Notes under the pieces: model-generated
Databases searched by the model: none
Told to the model about the DNA's origin: nothing
Seen by the model: only the letters and a program-made list of their open reading frames with translations
Shown: one piece after another, positions 18,579 through 29,113 of the stretch
How positions within the stretch are numbered: the stretch's first letter is position 1
How the letters are laid out: the number at the start of each line of letters is the position of its first letter
DNA from: Acidimicrobiales bacterium
Lineage (GTDB): Bacteria > Actinomycetota > Acidimicrobiia > Acidimicrobiales > Acidimicrobilacustridaceae
Length of the DNA: 64,000 nt
Assembly: GCA_018401565.1 (NCBI GenBank)
Contig: JAGYKS010000028.1
Span: 62,001 to 126,000 of the forward strand
Reading direction: 5' to 3'
Position numbers and translations under genes: made by a program

Positions 18579-20233
18579 TGGACAGCACCCCAGCGCCCAA
18601 CACTGACTCCCCCACCCACGACAGCTCCGGCGGCGTCACCGTGGTGGGTCAACCCGCAGCCGACCCGACGTCAAACGGTGCCCGGGCCCTGATCCGCACC
18701 TTGGTGGACAGTGGCGTGGATGTGTGCTTCACCAATCCCGGCACCTCGGAAATGCATTTCGTTGCCGCACTCGATGAGGTTCCCGAGATGCGGGCGGTGC
18801 TGGGGTTGTTCGAGGGTGTGGTCACCGGGGCCGCCGACGGGTATGCCCGCATGGCCCGTCGACCGGCAGCGACCCTGCTGCACCTGGGGTCGGGACTCGG
18901 AAACGGGTTGGCCAACCTGCACAACGCCCGGCGAGCCCGCACACCGGTCGTGAACATCGTCGGCGATCACGCCACGTACCACAAGCAGTACGACGCCCCC
19001 CTGGATTCCGACATCGAGTCGATCGCCCGCGGTGTGTCGTCATGGATTCGTACCTCTGCAACACCGTCAGCCGTTGCCACCGATGCCGCTGAGGCGGTCG
19101 CTGCCGCCCGTGGTCCCGCCGGTCAGGTTGCCACGCTCATCCTGCCGGCCGACTCCTCGTGGGGTGAGGCGCCCGAGGGACCCGCCACCCCGGTGCCCAG
19201 CCGCACGCCCTCGGAGCCTGACGAGGCCGTGATTTCAGCCGTGGCAGCAGCCCTGACGTCGGGCCGCCCGACCCTGTTGCTGGTGGGGGGACGGGTCACA
19301 TCTGACCCGGATCTGTTGGCCACGGTGGCTGCGGTGGCAACCAGCCATGGAGCCCGACTGCTGTGCGAGACGTTCCCGGCCCGGTTGGCCAGAGGTGCCG
19401 GTCGTGTGCCGGTCGACCGCCTGAGCTACCTCGCCGAATTCGCGCAGATGCAGCTCGACGGGACGGAGCATCTCGTGATGGTCGACGCCAAGGCACCGGT
19501 GTCGTTTTTCGCCTATCCGGAAAAGCCGAGCGATCTGGTGCCAGCGGGCTGCCAGGCGCACGACCTGGTGGCTCCCGATGGCGATGCCGCCGCCGCTGTG
19601 CACGCCCTGGTGGCAGCACTCGGGTCGGCCATCGGTACGGCACCGGTGCAGGAGCTTGCTCCCCCGCTGGCCCCCACCGGGGAACTCACGGCCGAAAGCC
19701 TGGCCGCTGCCATTGGGGCCACGCTGCGCGAAGGCACCATCGTCGTTGACGAGGGCAACACCTCGGGGCTGTTTCTCGCCGGGCACACCGCCGCTGCGCC
19801 GGCCCACGACCTGCTGTGCCTCACGGGCGGAGCCATCGGGATCGGGTTGCCGCTGGCGACCGGTGCTGCTGTTGCCTGCCCTGACCGCCCGGTGCTGTGC
19901 GTGGAGTCCGACGGCTCCACCATGTACACCGCCCAGGCCCTGTGGACCCAGGCCCATGAACAGCTCGACATCACCACGGTGGTCTGCAACAACCGGTCCT
20001 ATGCCGTGCTGAACATGGAATTGGGGCGCGTTGGCGCTGGTACCGGCGGGCCGCGCGCCCGTGCCATGTTCGATCTGTCCGATCCCCCCCTGGACTTCGT
20101 CGCCCTGGCGACAGCATGTGGTGTCGACGCCGTTCGCGTCACCACCGCTGACGAACTTGTCGCCGCCTTGCGTCGCTCTCACCTCACCCCCGGACCCCAT
20201 CTCATCGAGGCCGTTGTTCCGCCATTGGTGTGA
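18578..20233 (+). CDS. ThDP-dependent enzyme, acetolactate synthase-like
   Basis: The 551-residue product has all three ThDP-enzyme domains. The Pyr domain has FTNPGTSEMHFVAALDE and the activating Glu in LGLFEGVVTGAADGYARM. A central domain follows with VGGRVTSDPDLL. The PP domain has GGAIGIGLPLATGAA and the cofactor motif SDG...NN (VESDGSTMYTAQAL through CNNRSY). Such proteins are often labelled acetolactate synthase large subunit, but no small subunit follows. A decarboxylase or lyase acting with the upstream hydroxyacid oxidase is equally possible. Confidence 0.85.
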   Translation: MDSTPAPNTDSPTHDSSGGVTVVGQPAADPTSNGARALIRTLVDSGVDVCFTNPGTSEMHFVAALDEVPEMRAVLGLFEGVVTGAADGYARMARRPAATLLHLGSGLGNGLANLHNARRARTPVVNIVGDHATYHKQYDAPLDSDIESIARGVSSWIRTSATPSAVATDAAEAVAAARGPAGQVATLILPADSSWGEAPEGPATPVPSRTPSEPDEAVISAVAAALTSGRPTLLLVGGRVTSDPDLLATVAAVATSHGARLLCETFPARLARGAGRVPVDRLSYLAEFAQMQLDGTEHLVMVDAKAPVSFFAYPEKPSDLVPAGCQAHDLVAPDGDAAAAVHALVAALGSAIGTAPVQELAPPLAPTGELTAESLAAAIGATLREGTIVVDEGNTSGLFLAGHTAAAPAHDLLCLTGGAIGIGLPLATGAAVACPDRPVLCVESDGSTMYTAQALWTQAHEQLDITTVVCNNRSYAVLNMELGRVGAGTGGPRARAMFDLSDPPLDFVALATACGVDAVRVTTADELVAALRRSHLTPGPHLIEAVVPPLV

Positions 20234-20277
20234 TCCACGACTGACCTGTCATTGAGCCACGGCTGATTGCTCTCGTC

Positions 20278-21688
20278 TCAACTGGTCCGGCGCAATCCCA
20301 CCACGGCACCGTTCGCTGCTGTGACCACAACCATGGGATCGTGCACCTCCAGCGAGTGGGGCTCGTGCACCGGGCCCAGATCGACCTCGACATGGTGCAA
20401 CTCCACTCCGGTGCGCTCGGACAACAGTCGTATTGAGCCGTCGGCTACGGCGACCGCCACCGCCCCGTCGGTAAGGGCAGGGGCTGAGAACGTTCCCGGC
20501 AGGTGCACCTTCCACAGCGGTCGACCGGTGGGTCCCAGCACCACCAACGCTGCCGACGCCGTGCGAATCGCCAGCCGACTGCCCACACGATGTACGCCGG
20601 TCACCGGCTCGCCGACGTCAACCACGTGGGAGGCCGACCCCGTCGTCAGATCAAGACCCACCACGTGATGCTCACGATCGGCGATCCACACCACTCCACC
20701 AACTTCCGCCGCAGCGACGACAGTGTCGACGCGATGGCGAACCCACCAACGACTGCGACCGGTGCGAGGATCGAGCGCCACCAACGGTGTCACCGGCTGT
20801 GGCCACCACCAGTGCCTTTGAGGTTGCCTGCATCCACACCGGCGCGTGGCCGAGCCGTGTGGCCCATCGGGCTGAACCGTCACCATCAACTGCGGTCACC
20901 ACATTGCCGGTAGCGATGGCAACCCACGGTGACGTCGGGTCGGTGCCCGCAACGGCGGTTTGTACCGCTGCCATGCACTGCACCGGGGTTGACAGGGGCC
21001 GTTCCCACACCGTGACCCCGGTCGCTGATGCCAGACCGTGCACCACAGCGTCGGCACTGGCCGCCACCACCACCCCGCCTCCAGCCACGACACATGCAAC
21101 CGGCGCCGCCAACTGCGCTGACCACCGCGGCAAGCCGACTACGGGATCGATCGACGTCAGCGACGGGGAACCCAGTGGCGGGTCGGAGCTTCGAACCACC
21201 GTTGGCCAGTCGACAACCACGGCAGATCCGCCCACTGGGGGCATTGCGCCGGTGGCCCCCAGACCCCACACCCTCTCAACTCCAACCCATCGGGCACGCA
21301 CAGCAGCGGAGGCCGCTGCAGACTGCTGTTCACGCTCGGTGCCGCCGGATGCGTCGCCGGTCGACCGGTCGACGGTCACAGCCCCCGCACCACCGACAGT
21401 GCGGGCCCGTGCACGATCGTGTGCGGCACGACGCTCGGGGTCGCTCAGCAACGCGAACGCCTGCTGGAGTTCCCGAAAAGTCGCCGGATCACCCCCGACG
21501 TCGGGATGAGCGGTCTTGACCACCCGGCGCCAGGCCACCCGAAGTTGCGTCACGCTGGCGTCAGGCGTGATCCCCAACACCCGGTAGGGGTCGGCATCTG
21601 GACCCGGGGCACCAGATCTGTCTAGCCCATGATCAGGCCGCCATGACGCCCCGGGGCTGCACCAGCGGCGAAGGCCTGGGGGTCCCAT
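20278..21688 (-). CDS. J-domain protein fused to a PQQ-like beta-propeller, frameshifted near 20800
   Basis: The N-terminal part is a J-domain: DPYRVLGITPDASVTQLR, the KTAHPDVGGD HPD motif and LLSDPERRAAHD. The rest is a series of PQQ/BamB-like blades (SIDPVVGLPRWSAQLAAP, GLASATGVTVWERPL, VDGDGSARWATRL, then after the frame change ALDPRTGRSRWWVRH, GLDLTTGSASHVV and LLSERTGVELHHVE). The frame shift near 20800 is probably an error. The start is uncertain; ATG 21688 is one option. A J-domain joined directly to a propeller is unusual, and the client is unknown. Confidence 0.75.
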
Positions 21689-21774
21689 CACGCAAACCCG
21701 CCTGGCGGTGCCACACTGGTGCCTCGCCGCCGGAACGTCCGGCAACCACTGATTCGACGACTGCGGAGGTCACC

Positions 21775-22825
21775 ATGAGCCAACCCGGCGAGGCCACCGA
21801 GGCTGGAACCGACGCTCCGGGATCGTACGTGGAGGCCGATGGGTTCACCCGTGACACCAACTACATCACCACCCGCATCACCGCTGACGGCAGTGAGGGC
21901 TACCCCGTCGAACCCCACAGGTACCGGTTGGTGGTGAGCCGGGCCTGCCCCTGGGCCCATCGGGCCATCATCGTGCGTCGACTGCTCGGACTCGAAGGCG
22001 TGTTGTCCATGGGAGTCGCCGGGCCGACCCACGACTGGAGGTCGTGGACCTTCGACCTCGACCCCGATGGTCGCGATCCGGTGCTCGGGATCGAACGGCT
22101 GCAGGATGCCTATTTCGCACGGCAACCCGACTACCCGCGAGGCATCACGGTTCCGGCCATGGTTGAGGTGGCCACCGGCCAGGTGGTCACCAACGACTTC
22201 GCCCGCATCACCCTGGACCTGTCCACCGAGTGGACCGCCCTGCATCGCCAGGGGGCCCCCGATCTCTACCCCGAAGCCCTGCGTCCCGGGATCGACGCCA
22301 TGATCGACCTGCTGTTCACCGACGTGAACAACGGGGTGTACCGATGTGGGTTCGCCGGCAACCAGGAGGCCTACCAGGAGGCCTACGACGGACTGTTTTT
22401 TCGCCTCGACGAACTGTCTGATCATCTGGCCGGCCAGCGGTACCTGGTGGGAGACACCATCACCGAGGCCGACATCAGATTGTTCGCCACCCTCGTGCGG
22501 TTCGATCCGGTGTACCACGGACACTTCAAGTGCAACAGAGAACAAGCTCAGCGAGATGCCGGTGCTGTGGGCCTACGCCCGGGACCTGTTCCAGACCCCT
22601 GGCTTCGGCGACACCACCGACTTTGACCACATCAAGCGCCACTATTACGAGGTCCACCTCGACATCAACCCCACCGGAGTCGTGCCAAGCGGGCCCGATC
22701 TCGCCAACTGGTTGGAGCCGCACCATCGCCACACGCTTGGCGGACGGCCGTTTGGAGATGGCACGCCACCGGGGCCAGTGGTCCAGGGCGAAGAGGTTCC
22801 CACGGCTCACACCCCGATGCGCTGA
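21775..22825 (+). CDS. Glutathionyl-hydroquinone reductase-like protein (ECM4/YqjG, GST fold), frameshifted near 22533
   Basis: The product of about 350 residues has the Cys motif CPWAHRAIIVRRLLGLE, the VTNDFARITLDL segment and the C-terminal helical domain (YLVGDTITEADIRLFATLVRF; after the frame change ENKLSEMPVLWAYARDLFQT). This family reductively removes thiols from quinone adducts; an actinobacterium would probably use mycothiol. ATG 21775 follows GGAGG at ideal spacing. An extra A near 22533 accounts for the break. Confidence 0.88.
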
Positions 22826-22914
22826 TCCACGCTCCGGCTGGTGCCAGTGAACGACCGTGCACAAGTTGTGGCACCAACTGTGCAATAGTGCGTTGACGAC
22901 CACAAGGAGGTCCC

Positions 22915-23317
22915 ATGCTTAATCTCGCAGCCGACTACCCACTGCTGAATGTGTTTCTGAGTTTCCTCTACTTCTTCGTATTCGTCCTGTGGATCTTTTT
23001 GATCTTCACCGTTTTTGTTGACCTGTTCCGTTCACGCGACGTGTCCGGCCTCGGCAAGGCCGTTTGGGTGATCTTCCTCATCGTCCTCCCGCTCATCGGC
23101 GTCCTGCTGTACCTCATCGTCCGTGGGGGCAAGATGCACGAACGTGCCGAGCAGGCAGCTGCTGCCCAGAACGATGCCATGAAGACCTACATCCAGCAGG
23201 CTGCCGGCACGAGCGCCAGCGCTGCCGATGAACTTGCCAAGCTGGCTGAGCTGCGCGACCAGCGGTGCCATCACCGACGCTGAGTTCGACAGCCAGAAGG
23301 CCAAGCTCCTGAGCTGA
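22915..23317 (+). CDS. Small membrane protein with PLDc_N-type helices and SHOCT tail, frameshifted near 23257
   Basis: The product has two hydrophobic segments (VFLSFLYFFVFVLWIFLIFT and VWVIFLIVLPLIGVLLYLIV) typical of the PLDc_N membrane domain, then a charged stretch. Its end, read across one frame change, is AITDAEFDSQKAKLL, a SHOCT motif. GTCCC and AAGGAGG precede ATG 22915. Function unknown; such proteins are common small membrane proteins in actinobacteria. Confidence 0.8.
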
Positions 23318-23338
23318 GCCTCACAACCTGCGTTTCCA

Positions 23339-23372
23339 CCGCCCGCCTCCGGACACGTGCCGAGGCGGGCGG
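23339..23372 (+). terminator. Strong GC hairpin after the small membrane protein
   Basis: CCGCCCGCCTC (23339-23349) and GAGGCGGGCGG (23362-23372) form a perfect 11-bp stem with a 12-base loop, 21 bases past the upstream stop. There is no T-run, as is common in high-GC actinobacteria. Confidence 0.75.
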
Positions 23373-23432
23373 TGCGCGTTGGGGGGCACGGACCCCAAGG
23401 CACTCCATGCTTTACTGCTGTAACGTTTGGGC

Positions 23433-24131
23433 GTGTCGCGCCGTGGAGATGCAACCCGCCGCCGCCTCATGGATGCAGCCCGCGAACTCATCCAGGAGCA
23501 CGGACTGGACGTGCCGCTCAACGACGTTGCCGAGCGGGCCGGGGTCACCCGCATGACGCTGTATCGACATTTCGGCCCCCGTCGTGAACTTTTGCTTGAG
23601 GTCTTGCTCGAGGAGATGGCAGTCACCGCATCAGTTTGTGATCACCTGCTCAACGAGCCCACCCGCAGTCCTGTGGAGCGGGTGCACCGGACGATGACCT
23701 ACCTGTCAACCGAATTCCGCTCCGTGCCGCTCATCGCAGGAGTGGTGTCAGGATCCACCATCACTGACCTCGAGCAGCTCGATCCCGATGGCGCCGTACA
23801 TGCGTTGGTGGTTGCCATTGCCGGGCCATTCCTCAACGACGCCCATGCATCTGGCATCTTGCGCGGCACACCTGAGACCGCTGTCATCTGGGTCGCACGT
23901 CAGTTGGTGGCCATGCTGTACGAAGTCCCGTTCGAGGAACGCAACCGACAGTCGGTGGCCGACGAGATCGCCGTGTACTTCATCCCCTCGGTCCTCAACG
24001 TGCCCATCGAGGAGTGCACCGCATTGATCGGCACCTATCCCGATCTCGACATGGAATCTGTGGGATCGGCGCGACCCAACTCGAACGGGGTTGTGGCCGA
24101 TGGGCTCATCCCCACACGAACTGTCGCCTGA
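23433..24131 (+). CDS. TetR-family transcriptional regulator, candidate regulator of the steroid island
   Basis: The 232-residue product has an N-terminal TetR helix-turn-helix (TRRRLMDAARELIQEHG, LNDVAERAGVTRMTLYRHFG) and a divergent ligand domain. GTG 23433 is taken as start; TTG 23427 is also possible. No ribosome site is seen, so it may be leaderless. It does not look like KstR2 as I recall it. It sits at the edge of the steroid island, directly upstream of the fadA5-like gene, and is the only regulator gene in the window. That makes it the candidate binder of the TCTGACG-N3-CGTCAGA sites, though none lies at its own promoter. Confidence 0.88.
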   Translation: MSRRGDATRRRLMDAARELIQEHGLDVPLNDVAERAGVTRMTLYRHFGPRRELLLEVLLEEMAVTASVCDHLLNEPTRSPVERVHRTMTYLSTEFRSVPLIAGVVSGSTITDLEQLDPDGAVHALVVAIAGPFLNDAHASGILRGTPETAVIWVARQLVAMLYEVPFEERNRQSVADEIAVYFIPSVLNVPIEECTALIGTYPDLDMESVGSARPNSNGVVADGLIPTRTVA

Positions 24132-24154
24132 GCAACCCGGGCTGTCGCCTGAGC
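24121..24154. repeat. Direct repeat carrying the TetR-gene stop
   Basis: CTGTCGCCTGAGC at 24121-24133 includes the last codons and TGA of the TetR gene, and is repeated exactly at 24142-24154 after an 8-base spacer. Confidence 0.85.
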
Positions 24155-24182
24155 CCTTGGGCCGGTCGTCTGGGCCAGACGA

Positions 24183-24214
24183 GTGTCGTTGGCGGGTGTC
24201 GTTGGCGGGTGTCG
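24183..24214. repeat. 13-bp tandem repeat, 2.5 copies
   Basis: GTGTCGTTGGCGG is repeated at 24183-24195 and 24196-24208, followed by a partial copy. It lies in the 185-base gap between the TetR gene and the thiolase gene. Confidence 0.8.
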
Positions 24215-24253
24215 AGGCGTCGTTGCGCCGGTGACGATGCATCCCGGCGATGA

Positions 24254-25510
<1,257 letters not shown>

Positions 25511-25522
25511 AGCCATGTAATG

Positions 25523-25549
25523 CGCCCGCCGGCCGCCGGCCGCCGGGCG
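25523..25549. terminator. GC-rich hairpin between convergent fadA5-like and fadE genes
   Basis: CGCCCG (25523-25528) pairs with CGGGCG (25544-25549), enclosing a CCGGCC-rich loop that can pair further. It fills the 58-base gap between two convergent stops and could serve both directions. No T-run. Confidence 0.5.
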
Positions 25550-25568
25550 ACGCAACACGCGGGTGCGA

Positions 25569-26753
25569 TCAGCGCCGACCCCGGGCCAGTCCCAGACCTG
25601 CAGTGGCAACCAGTTCCCTCTGGATCTCGTTGACCCCGCCGCCGAAGGTGTTGATCTGGGCCGCTCTGGCGGCGCGTTCAACTTCACCATGCAGCAACGC
25701 TCCAGGCGATCCGTCACGCAGGTGGGCCCGTGCCCCCAGAATGCCCTGCAGCATCCGGTAGACCTGCACGGCGGTCTCGGTGCCGAACACCTTGACCGAC
25801 GAGGCCTCGGCCGGCCCAAGGGTGTTGTCACTCACCGCTTTCACCAGCTTCCACGTCATCAGGCGCGTGGCTTCGAGCAGCGCACGACACCGGGCCAGGT
25901 CGGACTGCACCCAGGCGAGGTCGATCATGCACGAAGCATCGTCAAGGCCCGACGGAGTCACGCGGGCCCAGTCGGTGACGTCATCCACCAGGCGCTCGGT
26001 AAGGCCTGACAGGGCGGCCAGACCCACACGCTCATGATTCAGCTGCATGGTGATGAGCTTCCATCCGGTGTTGACCTCACCCACCACGTTGCCAGCCGGC
26101 ACCCGCACGTCGGTGTAGTACGTCGAGGTGGTCATGACGTCGCCCACGGTGTGTAGCGGCGTCCATGAGAACCCGGGGCTGTCGGTGGGCACGATGATGA
26201 TGGAGATGCCCTGATGCTTGGGGGCCTCGGTGTCGGTACGACACGCCAGCCATACGTAGTCGGCCTGGTTGGCGCCCGAGGTGTACACCTTGTTGCCGTT
26301 GATGATCCACTGCTCACCGTCAAGCACCGCTGACGTGCGCAGGCTGGCAAGATCGGTACCGGCCTCGGGCTCGGTGTAGCCGATGGCAAAGTTGATCTCG
26401 CCGTTGAGGATGCCCGGCAGGTACGCCGCTTTTTGTTCCTCGGTGCCGTGAGCCATGAGTGCCGGGCCAACGGTGTTGACGGTCACAAACGGGAACGGGG
26501 CGTGGGCGCGCTGCACCTCATCGAACAAGATGAACTGGTCGGTGGCGGGCCGGCCCTGACCGCCGAACTCAACGGGCCATCCCAGCCCCAGCCAGCCATC
26601 AGCACCCATGCGGCGCACGATCTGGCGGAACAGCGGGCTGCCCTCGCCACCGCGGCCGATCTCGTCGCGTACCTCGGGGGTCAGCAACTCGGCAAAGTAC
26701 TCACGCAATTCCTTGCGCAGGGCTTGCTGTTCGGGTGACTCGGCGAGGTACAC
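25569..26753 (-). CDS. Acyl-CoA dehydrogenase, FadE29 (ChsE1)-like
   Basis: This FAD enzyme would introduce a double bond into a steroid side-chain CoA ester. The 394-residue product has WLGLGWPVEFGGQG, FAIGYTEPEAGTDLASLRT (substrate/FAD loop), INGNKVYTSGANQADY, LACRTD, ITMQLNHERVGL and NTFGGGVNEIQRELVA. It resembles ChsE1/FadE29, which in M. tuberculosis pairs with FadE28; no obvious FadE28 lies beside it. GTG 26753 has AGGAGG six bases upstream. Operators at 26819 and 26877 lie in its promoter region, shared with the divergent SDR. Confidence 0.9.
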   Translation of the reverse strand: MYLAESPEQQALRKELREYFAELLTPEVRDEIGRGGEGSPLFRQIVRRMGADGWLGLGWPVEFGGQGRPATDQFILFDEVQRAHAPFPFVTVNTVGPALMAHGTEEQKAAYLPGILNGEINFAIGYTEPEAGTDLASLRTSAVLDGEQWIINGNKVYTSGANQADYVWLACRTDTEAPKHQGISIIIVPTDSPGFSWTPLHTVGDVMTTSTYYTDVRVPAGNVVGEVNTGWKLITMQLNHERVGLAALSGLTERLVDDVTDWARVTPSGLDDASCMIDLAWVQSDLARCRALLEATRLMTWKLVKAVSDNTLGPAEASSVKVFGTETAVQVYRMLQGILGARAHLRDGSPGALLHGEVERAARAAQINTFGGGVNEIQRELVATAGLGLARGRR

Positions 26754-26818
26754 GTCTTCCTCCTGTTCCCGGAGCCGTTGCCCCGGCGATGCCCACCCGG
26801 CATGACGCCGGTGCCAAA

Positions 26819-26835
26819 TCTGACGGTGCGTCAGA
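26819..26835. promoter_or_regulatory. Island operator, site A (perfect palindrome)
   Basis: TCTGACG-GTG-CGTCAGA, both 7-base arms perfect. It lies 66 bases upstream of the fadE29-like start in the divergent gap with the SDR at 26982. One of eight matching sites. Confidence 0.8.
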
Positions 26836-26876
26836 CGACACCGCAACACTAGCGCCCCAGCAGCGTCATGCTACGT

Positions 26877-26893
26877 TCTGACGATCCATCAGA
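26877..26893. promoter_or_regulatory. Island operator, site B (one mismatch)
   Basis: TCTGACG-ATC-CATCAGA, one mismatch. It is 58 bases from site A in the same gap and overlaps an AT-rich, -10-like GATAATAAA facing the plus-strand SDR-fadE30-ipdF operon. The only gap with two sites, perhaps one per promoter. Confidence 0.75.
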
Positions 26894-26981
26894 TAATAAA
26901 TCGTCGACCCGGATGGGCCGACGAACACCACCGGTGGCAGCTCACAGAGGTTGCACCGGTACCCGACGAGCAGGGGGCGAA

Positions 26982-27893
26982 GTGAGCGGATTCCTCAACG
27001 ACAAGGTGGTGGCCATCACCGGTGGTGGCCGGGGCATCGGCCGGGCAGTCGCCCTGCACTGTGCCGCAGAGGGGGCCCGCGTGGTGGTGGCCGACTTCGG
27101 TGTGGGCATGGACGGCGCCGAACCGTCCAGCGAGGTGGCCCAGGGCGTCGTTGACGAGATCACCGCTGCTGGGGGAACGGCCGTTGCCGTGGCCGGCGAT
27201 GTGTCGACCATGGCTGGCGGCGCCTCGGTGGTCGAGGCTGCCATGGACAACTGGGGTCGCATCGACGGGGCTGTGTGCGTGGCCGGGATCCTGCGGGAGC
27301 GCATGTTGTTCAACATGAGCGAAGAGGAGTTCGACGACGTGGTCCGGGTGCACCTCAAGGGCACGTTCACCGTGTACCGCGCCGCCTCTGCGGTGATGCG
27401 CAAACAGGAAGGCGGCGGGTCGCTGGTGGCGTTCACCTCGGGCGTGTGGGCGTTGGGGTCAACGGCCCAGCCCAACTACGCTGCCGCCAAAGGTGGCATC
27501 GTGTCGCTGACGTACTCGGCGGCGGTTGCGCTTGAGCGCTACGGCGTTCGGGCCAATGTGGTGGCCCCGGTGGCGCGCACCCGCATGAGCGCCAATGTCC
27601 CCATGACCCTGGCCGAGATGGGTGACGCCGAGGACATCGCACCGATGGTGGGCTATCTCGTGTCCGACGCTGCCAGCGACGTCACCGGTCAGGTGTACTC
27701 GGTGGTGGGCGACAAGATCGCCGTGTGGAGCCAGCCCCGCGAGGTCCGTGCCATGTGGGCCGGCCAGCGCTGGACTCCCGAGCTGATCGCTGAGCGACTG
27801 CCCACCCAGGTCGGAACCGAACGGCTGCCCATGCTGGACATGGTGGCCGAGATGCGCAAGGCAGCCGCCGCCAAGGAGAATCCCAACGCATGA
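26982..27893 (+). CDS. Short-chain dehydrogenase, multifunctional-enzyme-2-like SDR
   Basis: The 303-residue product has the Rossmann motif GGGRGIGRAVAL, the NxAG-equivalent CVAGILRERM, catalytic Ser/Tyr/Lys region (TSGVWALG... PNYAAAKGG) and a C-terminal extension (KIAVWSQPREVRAMW). It probably oxidises a 3-hydroxyacyl-CoA or hydroxysteroid. GTG 26982 follows CAGGGGGCGAA. Length and position beside fadE30 and ipdF suggest an equivalent of Rv3548c, which is inference. It overlaps fadE30 by ATGA, so the three genes form one operon under sites A/B. Confidence 0.87.
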   Translation: MSGFLNDKVVAITGGGRGIGRAVALHCAAEGARVVVADFGVGMDGAEPSSEVAQGVVDEITAAGGTAVAVAGDVSTMAGGASVVEAAMDNWGRIDGAVCVAGILRERMLFNMSEEEFDDVVRVHLKGTFTVYRAASAVMRKQEGGGSLVAFTSGVWALGSTAQPNYAAAKGGIVSLTYSAAVALERYGVRANVVAPVARTRMSANVPMTLAEMGDAEDIAPMVGYLVSDAASDVTGQVYSVVGDKIAVWSQPREVRAMWAGQRWTPELIAERLPTQVGTERLPMLDMVAEMRKAAAAKENPNA

Positions 27894-29113
27894 CCACCCC
27901 GGTAACCACCGACGGCACCGACAGCACCGACGGCGCTGCGGGCAATCGTGAGCCGCTCGAGGCTGACCACGAGCGGTTTCGACAGCAATGCCGGTCGTGG
28001 CTGACCGACAACGTGGTGGGTGAGTACGCCGAACTGGCCGGCCGGGGTGGACCCGCCGACGAGGAGTTCGGGTTCGACGTGCGGGTGGCGTGGGAACAGC
28101 ACCTGGGGTCCGAAGGCTGGATCGGGCTTGGATGGCCCACAGAATTTGGGGGCCGCGGTGCCACCGTCGCCCAGCAGGTGATCTGGGCTGAGGAGTACAC
28201 CCGGGCGCTGGCGCCTGCCCGGGTCAACCACATGGGCGAGCAACTGCTGGGTCCCACGCTCATCGCCTACGGCACTGACGCCCAGCGAGATCGGTTTCTC
28301 CCCGGCATTCTCGACGGCACCGAGCGCTGGTGTCAGGGCTACAGCGAACCCAACGCCGGCAGCGACCTTGCCGGGGTGCAGACCCGGGCCGAGCTGGTTG
28401 ACGGGCAATGGGTGCTCAATGGCCAAAAGGTGTGGACGTCACTGGCCCACGTGAGCCACTGGTCGTTCATCGTGGCCCGAAGCGTTCCCGGATCCCAGCG
28501 CAGCAAGGGGCTGGTGTTTCTGCTCGTGCCCATGGACCAGCCCGGCGTGGAAGTCCGACCCATTGTGCAGATCACCGGAGGTGGGGAGTTCAACGAGACG
28601 TTCTTCACCGACGCCCGCACCCCCGCCGACATGGTGGTGGGCGAGCCGGGCGAAGGCTGGGCCATCGCCATGGGGCTGCTGGCGTTCGAACGGGGCATTT
28701 CGACGCTCGCCCAGCAGGTAGGTTTCGCCCGCGAACTCGACGATGCCCGAGCCATCGCCGTGTCCACCGGACGCAACAACGACCCGGTGATGCGCCAGCG
28801 ACTCGCCGCCGCCCACACCGGCCTGGAACTCATGCGCTGGAATGCCCTTCGCTCCATGTCGTCAGGCGTGCCCGGACCCGAAGCCAGCATCTCCAAGCTG
28901 CTGTGGGCTGGCTGGCACCGTGACCTCGGTGAACTTTTGATGGACCTCACCGGACCGGCGTCGCTGATCGCCGATGGCTTCCCCTACGAGCTGACCGCCA
29001 CCCAGCGTCTGTTTTTGTTCACCCGTTCAGACACCATCTACGGCGGGTCCGACGAGATCCAGCGCAACATCATCTCCGAGCGCGTGCTCGGACTGCCCAG
29101 GGAGCCCCGATGA
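27890..29113 (+). CDS. fadE30: Acyl-CoA dehydrogenase FadE30
   Basis: FadE30 acts on the propionate side chain of the HIP-CoA intermediate left after rings A and B are removed. The 407-residue product strongly resembles Rv3560c: LADN/LTDN-type start, WIGLGWPTEFGGRG, NHMGEQLLGPTLIAYGT, WCQGYSEPNAGSDLA, LNGQKVWTSLAH, PIVQITGGGEFNETFF and the end TIYGGSDEIQRNIISERV. The 4-base overlaps with the SDR before it and ipdF after it match the way the genes cooperate in mycobacteria. Confidence 0.93.
   Translation: MTTPVTTDGTDSTDGAAGNREPLEADHERFRQQCRSWLTDNVVGEYAELAGRGGPADEEFGFDVRVAWEQHLGSEGWIGLGWPTEFGGRGATVAQQVIWAEEYTRALAPARVNHMGEQLLGPTLIAYGTDAQRDRFLPGILDGTERWCQGYSEPNAGSDLAGVQTRAELVDGQWVLNGQKVWTSLAHVSHWSFIVARSVPGSQRSKGLVFLLVPMDQPGVEVRPIVQITGGGEFNETFFTDARTPADMVVGEPGEGWAIAMGLLAFERGISTLAQQVGFARELDDARAIAVSTGRNNDPVMRQRLAAAHTGLELMRWNALRSMSSGVPGPEASISKLLWAGWHRDLGELLMDLTGPASLIADGFPYELTATQRLFLFTRSDTIYGGSDEIQRNIISERVLGLPREPR

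Noticed and set aside
23433-24131. Calling the TetR gene kstR2
   Set aside because: Beyond the general TetR helix-turn-helix it does not resemble KstR2 as I recall it, and the island lacks CAAGNNCTTG-type operators.
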